From NCBI GenBank assembly GCA_902806575.1, contig CADCXD010000009.1, forward strand, positions 124,001 to 188,000: a DNA stretch of 64,000 bases, given 5' to 3'. Made by a program: the position numbers and the translations under genes. Of this stretch, positions 59,501 to 64,000 are shown piece by piece (position 1 is the stretch's first letter; each line of letters begins with the position of its first letter). The notes beneath the pieces are model-generated. The model did not search any database. It was not told where the DNA came from and saw nothing but the letters and a program-made list of their open reading frames with translations. Origin of the DNA: Jackrogersella multiformis (lineage: Eukaryota > Ascomycota > Sordariomycetes > Xylariales > Hypoxylaceae).

Positions 59501-62500
59501 ATTTTATTTATATCGGTTATTTTAAATATCGTTTAATTAACGATACCTTTTATTATATTATAGTTTGTTAAAATAATAATTAGTTATATATAAAATTATA
59601 ATTAAATTTTATTGTTTTTATAAACTTATATTAAATAAATAACTTTTAATTTTATTATTTCGTATCGTGATTTAATTTTTATTAAAACCTTTAATAAAAA
59701 TATAATTAAGCGAATTGCGTTAACTTTTATGTTAATTTTATTTTAAGGTATATTTATGTAAAATATTATAACTTTAAAACTTTTTCGTTTCGATGTATTT
59801 ATTTTTAAAAACGTTATTTAATTATAATCTTAATGCGTTAATATCGTTAAGTTTAATAACTTATTTTATAATATTTTAAACGAATTTAATTCGTTTTTTA
59901 TCGGTATATATATGGTTTTTATAATATATCGACATTTATGTTAAGATTTCGAAAAAATCTTTTATTAAGTCCGTTCCTTAGTTAATATTTTCGTTTTCTT
60001 ATTTTATAAAAGCTTAACTTTTTATTAATATTATAAGATATGTTTTCGTAAAAATTTTATTATATCGATATATGTTTTTAAATTAGTTAATATTTATAAT
60101 ATTAGGATTTTCTTAATTATATTTAATTTGTCGTTTATAATGGTAACTTTTAATTTATTAATTGAAAATTTAAGTAAAGTGATCGATGGAAAACCGAAAA
60201 ATGATTTTTTTAACGATAATGCGAGTTTTATATTATCGTATATATTAAATATTTAATTAAGGTGTTTTTTATATTATTTCTTAATGTTATTGAATATTAC
60301 GATATTATTAATATATGCTTTGGTAAAGTTTTAAAAAGGCTTTAGTTTTTAGTTTATAAATCGTTACGTAAAGGTTAGAAAATTTTTAAATTTTATTAAC
60401 GTAACGTTAAAAACTTTTAAACCTTTTAACGATATTACCGTTATTTTATCTTTATATTTAAACGTAACAAACAATTAATAAAAAAATAAAGCCTCGTTTA
60501 TAACGTTAAAGATTTTTTTTCTTTATATTTTTTAAACGATTTTTTCTTAACGCGGTAATGGGTAAATATTTATTAAGGCACTTTTATTTAATCCTTTTTC
60601 TTGCCGTTAATAAACCTTTAAATAATAAAATAAGGATAATTAAACGGTGTAACCATTTTTTATTAATTTATTTTACTTTAATTATATATTTAATCGAAAG
60701 TTTTATTAAGAAATTCTTTATTTTATATACTTAACGAATATATATATCCGGGTTTATACTTTTTTTACTAACCGTTAATTAAATCGATCGTTATTTTTTT
60801 TTTTAATATATCGATAATATTACGATCGTATTAAATATCTCACTTATTTATTAAAATAAATAATTATCGAGTAAAGAAAGGGTTAAAATTATAAATATAC
60901 ACGCTTTCTTTAATTATAAGCTTTAAAATATTTTTAAGTTTAAATATACTTAAAGTTAATATATTCGCTTTAATAAAACCTTGCTTTATTTTTAATAATA
61001 ATTATAAATTAATAAGAGATTTATCGATTAATAATAAAGCTTTTAACATTTCGTTATTTAAATCGAATTTTATTAATAAGTTGTTTTCTTTACGTTAAGA
61101 TATTATATATATTTACGTTAAATTAGCTTTTTCTTATAAAGTGTTTATATTTTTTTTTTCGGTAATTTTTTTAATTACTTCGATTTTAATATTACGTCGT
61201 AAAATTATAAACTTATCGGACGTGTTTAAAAAAGCGATTCTTTTAAACGTATTTACATTATAAATATTATTTATTACGTTTTTTATTTTAATGTGGAAAA
61301 TGAAGTTTTTTTCGTGCGATAAGTTAAAGTAATATACCGGAACAAGTATTATTATTTTAACGGGAATAAGAAATCGATTCGTAATTAAAATTTATCGTCG
61401 TATTTAACCTTTCGAACGATAATATTTTATAAATATTTAAACCTTAAAATATAATGTTAAAATTATATATATTTTACTATAATTAATAATTACGTCGTAT
61501 TTTTTTAAGAAATTATTTTTTATTAATAAGTTAAGTTAAAAACTTAAATAATTAATTTATACTTTTATTAAAACTTAAATTTAAACTTACCGTTTATGTA
61601 TTATTTTCTTTTAAAATTTAATCGAAAATTTAACTTTAATTTTCATAATTAATTTTCCCGGGATTATTTTTTATATATATATAAGTTTATTTAATTCGAA
61701 TATTTCGTAGTTTTTAATAAAATCTTTTAATTATATTTTATTTATCATTCGATTAAATGCGTTAATATTTATATATATTATTAATTTTTATTTCGATTCG
61801 TTTAATATGTTTATTTTTAAGCTTATATATTTTATTAACTTTTTATTTAAAAGTAAAAGGATAATATTTTTAACTTTTATATTTATCGATTGCGAGGGTA
61901 AGGGTATAATATTTTCCGATTATGTTATTTATATTTTCGTTCCTATTTATTTTTAAGTAAAATAAGCATTAATAACTTCTTTAATCTTAAGTCGAGTCCT
62001 TGTTACTCGTTTCGCTTTTTAAGGTAATTATGGATGTTTAGGTTTTATGCATTTATTAACGTATATATATTTAAAATAATTAAGTTTAATATCGAATGTC
62101 TTATAATATTTTCGATATATACGTTTTTTTACGATTAACGATTTATTTTTAAAAGACGAAAAATAAAATATAAAGGTTTTAAATTTATTTATTAAGTATT
62201 CTTTTATTAAAAAATAATTATTTACTTATAAGTTTTTCTTATTTTCCTCGCGATTTTTTTTATTTTATTTATACTTAACTTTATTTTATAAATATATATC
62301 GTCGTTAAGATAATTTCTTATCTTTTTTTATCGTTTTTAACGAAAGCGAGGACGGTTATTATAATATTCGTAATTATAACGATTACGAGTATCGCGGCTA
62401 CGTTTACGATTATAACGACGATAGTTTTATCGGTTATTATTTTAACGTTTATTATTTCGTTTATCGTTATATTAATTATAACTTTAATCGCGGCTTCGAT

Positions 62501-64000
62501 CGCGATTTCGATCACGGCTATTATTATAACGATTTTCTCCTCGATTATAATTATTAAAGTTATAACCGTTTCGATATTAATTAAAATTATTTCGTTATTA
62601 ATTATAATTATTTCGTCGATTATATTTATTATTATAATAACCTCGGTTATTTTAATAAACCTTTAATTAATTAATATAAAGTATCGTATTATTATAATTA
62701 TAATAAATAAGTCGGATATTTTTAAGTAATTTAATATCGTTAAAAGGAATGTTTTAAATAAATATATTATTAAGTGTTATATAAAATTTAATGTCGATTT
62801 TTAGGTTTTTATTTCCTTTTATTAATATTTATTTACGTTATATTAATTATTTTTTATTTAAGTGTTTAAAATAAGCGTTTATAATTATTATAATCGATTT
62901 TAAGTTAATGATTCTTATTGCTTTAAATTCCGGGTTTAACTTATTATAAATTATTATTATTTACTATATATTCGTAATTAATTTAAATGTTTAATAATTC
63001 CGAATAATATTCGACGATTAAGTTTTAATGAATATATTTTTAAAGTAAAGTTTTAAAGTGTATTTCGTTTTTTTAAAAAATATTAAAGCTTTTAATATAC
63101 GGATCTTATATTAATTAAATAACGTTTTAAAAGCGTATTTCGTGTCGTTTTATATTTTTTACTTTTCCTTAATAAATATTCGATTTATTTATTAATTTTA
63201 TAAATTTTTACGAAATAATTTATAAAGATTACCTTTAATTTTTACGACTTTCGCGGGTTTTTAATAAATTATTTAAATAAAGTTTATTTATATATAAATA
63301 TTACGTTAATACGTATAATTACTTTTAATAAAAGAATTATTTATTACCGTGAACTTATTTACGTTCGTTATAAAATAATTAATATCGTAAATTATTTAAT
63401 TTTTTAATGTTAATTAACGACTCGCTTTATTTTTTTACGATTATATAAATGTTAAAGCGTCGTTAATTAAACCGTTAAACGGTTTATTAACGACTTAACG
63501 TTCGATTATAAATAAAATTACGGCTTATTTCGCGATATATATTTACGATTTATATGTTAATTTAAGGATAGGATTAATTAATGAAAGTTATGGTTTTTAA
63601 GGTTAATTAAGTTTATTTATTAAAGGTTATTTTAATTTTAAAACGAGAGGTTAAGTAAGTTAATTAACTATTATTTAAGTTATTTTATCCCGGATTTCGA
63701 TTAATTAATTAAGCTATATACTTTTATCCGATATAAAGGATTTATAATATAATTACGTGCCCTTATCACGAGAAAAAAAAAATACGATAAGTGAATATAT
63801 AATAAGTGTTAATTTAATTATTTATAGCTCGATTTTTTAATAAAAAACTAAAAATATAAAAAGGTTAATTTTAAGGCTTTATATAATTACTTATATAATT
63901 TTATTAATATTAATTTTTCGCGGTATAATTATTTACGTTTACGGTTAAATTTTTTAATAAATAATTAAAGATATTAAAAAAGTTATCCGAAAGCTTCGCA
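56583..64000 (-). mobile_element. nested gypsy-type retroelement, RIP-mutated, runs off the window
   Basis: From about 56583 the sequence no longer matches the gypsy family at 41.4 kb, and the base skew flips to G over C on the plus strand. On the minus strand near 58700-58990 an eroded Ty3/gypsy integrase core can be traced: NFIVGL, then a spacer and ITYKFNKKT, resembling the DFIVGL and TDKFxKK blocks, preceded by paired Cys-derived positions. Order and strand imply that this element lies antisense to its host copy, with its 3' end near 56.6 kb. No frame is open. Its LTR limits could not be fixed, and more than one element may be stacked here. Confidence 0.65.
58700..58990 (-). pseudogene. 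eroded integrase core of the nested element
   Basis: Minus-strand translation through stops gives YYPDYYKNRIKR (eroded zinc-binding end), then NFIVGLLKVLSKE, then ITYKFNKKT, in the order of Ty3/gypsy integrases. Stop codons and C-to-T changes mark it as dead. Confidence 0.55.

Noticed and set aside
62318..62515. Open frame of 65 codons on the minus strand, Ile/Val-rich
   Set aside because: Low-complexity by-product of mutated repeat DNA, with no protein family resemblance.
41470..64000. Mitochondrial DNA insertion or native AT-rich centromere core
   Set aside because: The AT-rich blocks align with each other as copies of one LTR element with intact ends and target duplications, and gypsy protein motifs can be traced. 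Degraded retroelements explain them. Whether the right-hand block also serves as pericentromeric DNA cannot be judged here.

Overview
The window is nuclear DNA of a filamentous ascomycete (Pezizomycotina). Genes carry short GT-AG introns of about 50-115 bases. Families typical of these fungi are present: two PTH11-like rhodopsin-domain membrane proteins, a cutinase, an S28 peptidase, a GRIP golgin, Lunapark, and 2EXR and F-box-like genes. Retroelements are destroyed in the manner of repeat-induced point mutation (RIP). I cannot name the species. Intergenic DNA throughout is studded with a short palindrome, TACCTAGGTA.

Layout. 1-14.7 kb: the 3' end of a C2H2 zinc-finger gene, a glycosyltransferase-like gene, a PTH11-like receptor (-), a cutinase (-), Lunapark (-) and an Imh1-type golgin (+). 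16.6-23.7 kb: a seven-exon sugar transporter, an O-methyltransferase, a second methyltransferase (-) and a second PTH11-like gene (-) sharing three intron positions with the first. 23.9-24.2 kb: a perfect 82-bp inverted repeat made of tRNA-like sequence, with a third copy at 6.5 kb. 25.8-29.9 kb: a broken protein-kinase-like gene and a two-exon zinc-finger protein (-). 31-36.4 kb: decaying genes, including an FAD-linked oxidase split by a solo LTR and a short-chain dehydrogenase that has lost its nucleotide-binding motif. 36.4-40.7 kb: a secreted M64 metallopeptidase (-) and a 3'-5' exonuclease-domain gene. 49.8-51.4 kb: a secreted S28 serine peptidase.

The most striking feature is one family of Ty3/gypsy LTR retrotransposon with 311-313-bp LTRs. 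It is present three times, and each copy interrupts a host coding sequence: (1) a 313-bp solo LTR at 33053-33365 with target duplication CCCGT, in the FAD oxidase; (2) a full-length 6354-bp copy at 41406-47759 with target duplication GCCTG, in a 2EXR gene; (3) a copy starting at 52618 in an F-box-like gene and running off the window. The long copies are RIP-mutated almost to pure A/T with residual C mostly in CpG. The solo LTR and the outer ends of the full-length copy are nearly intact. Copy 3 is itself interrupted at about 56.58 kb by another gypsy-type element on the minus strand, also RIP-mutated, which fills the rest of the window.

Exon boundaries were worked out by hand from splice consensus, reading frame and family resemblance. 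No database search was possible.
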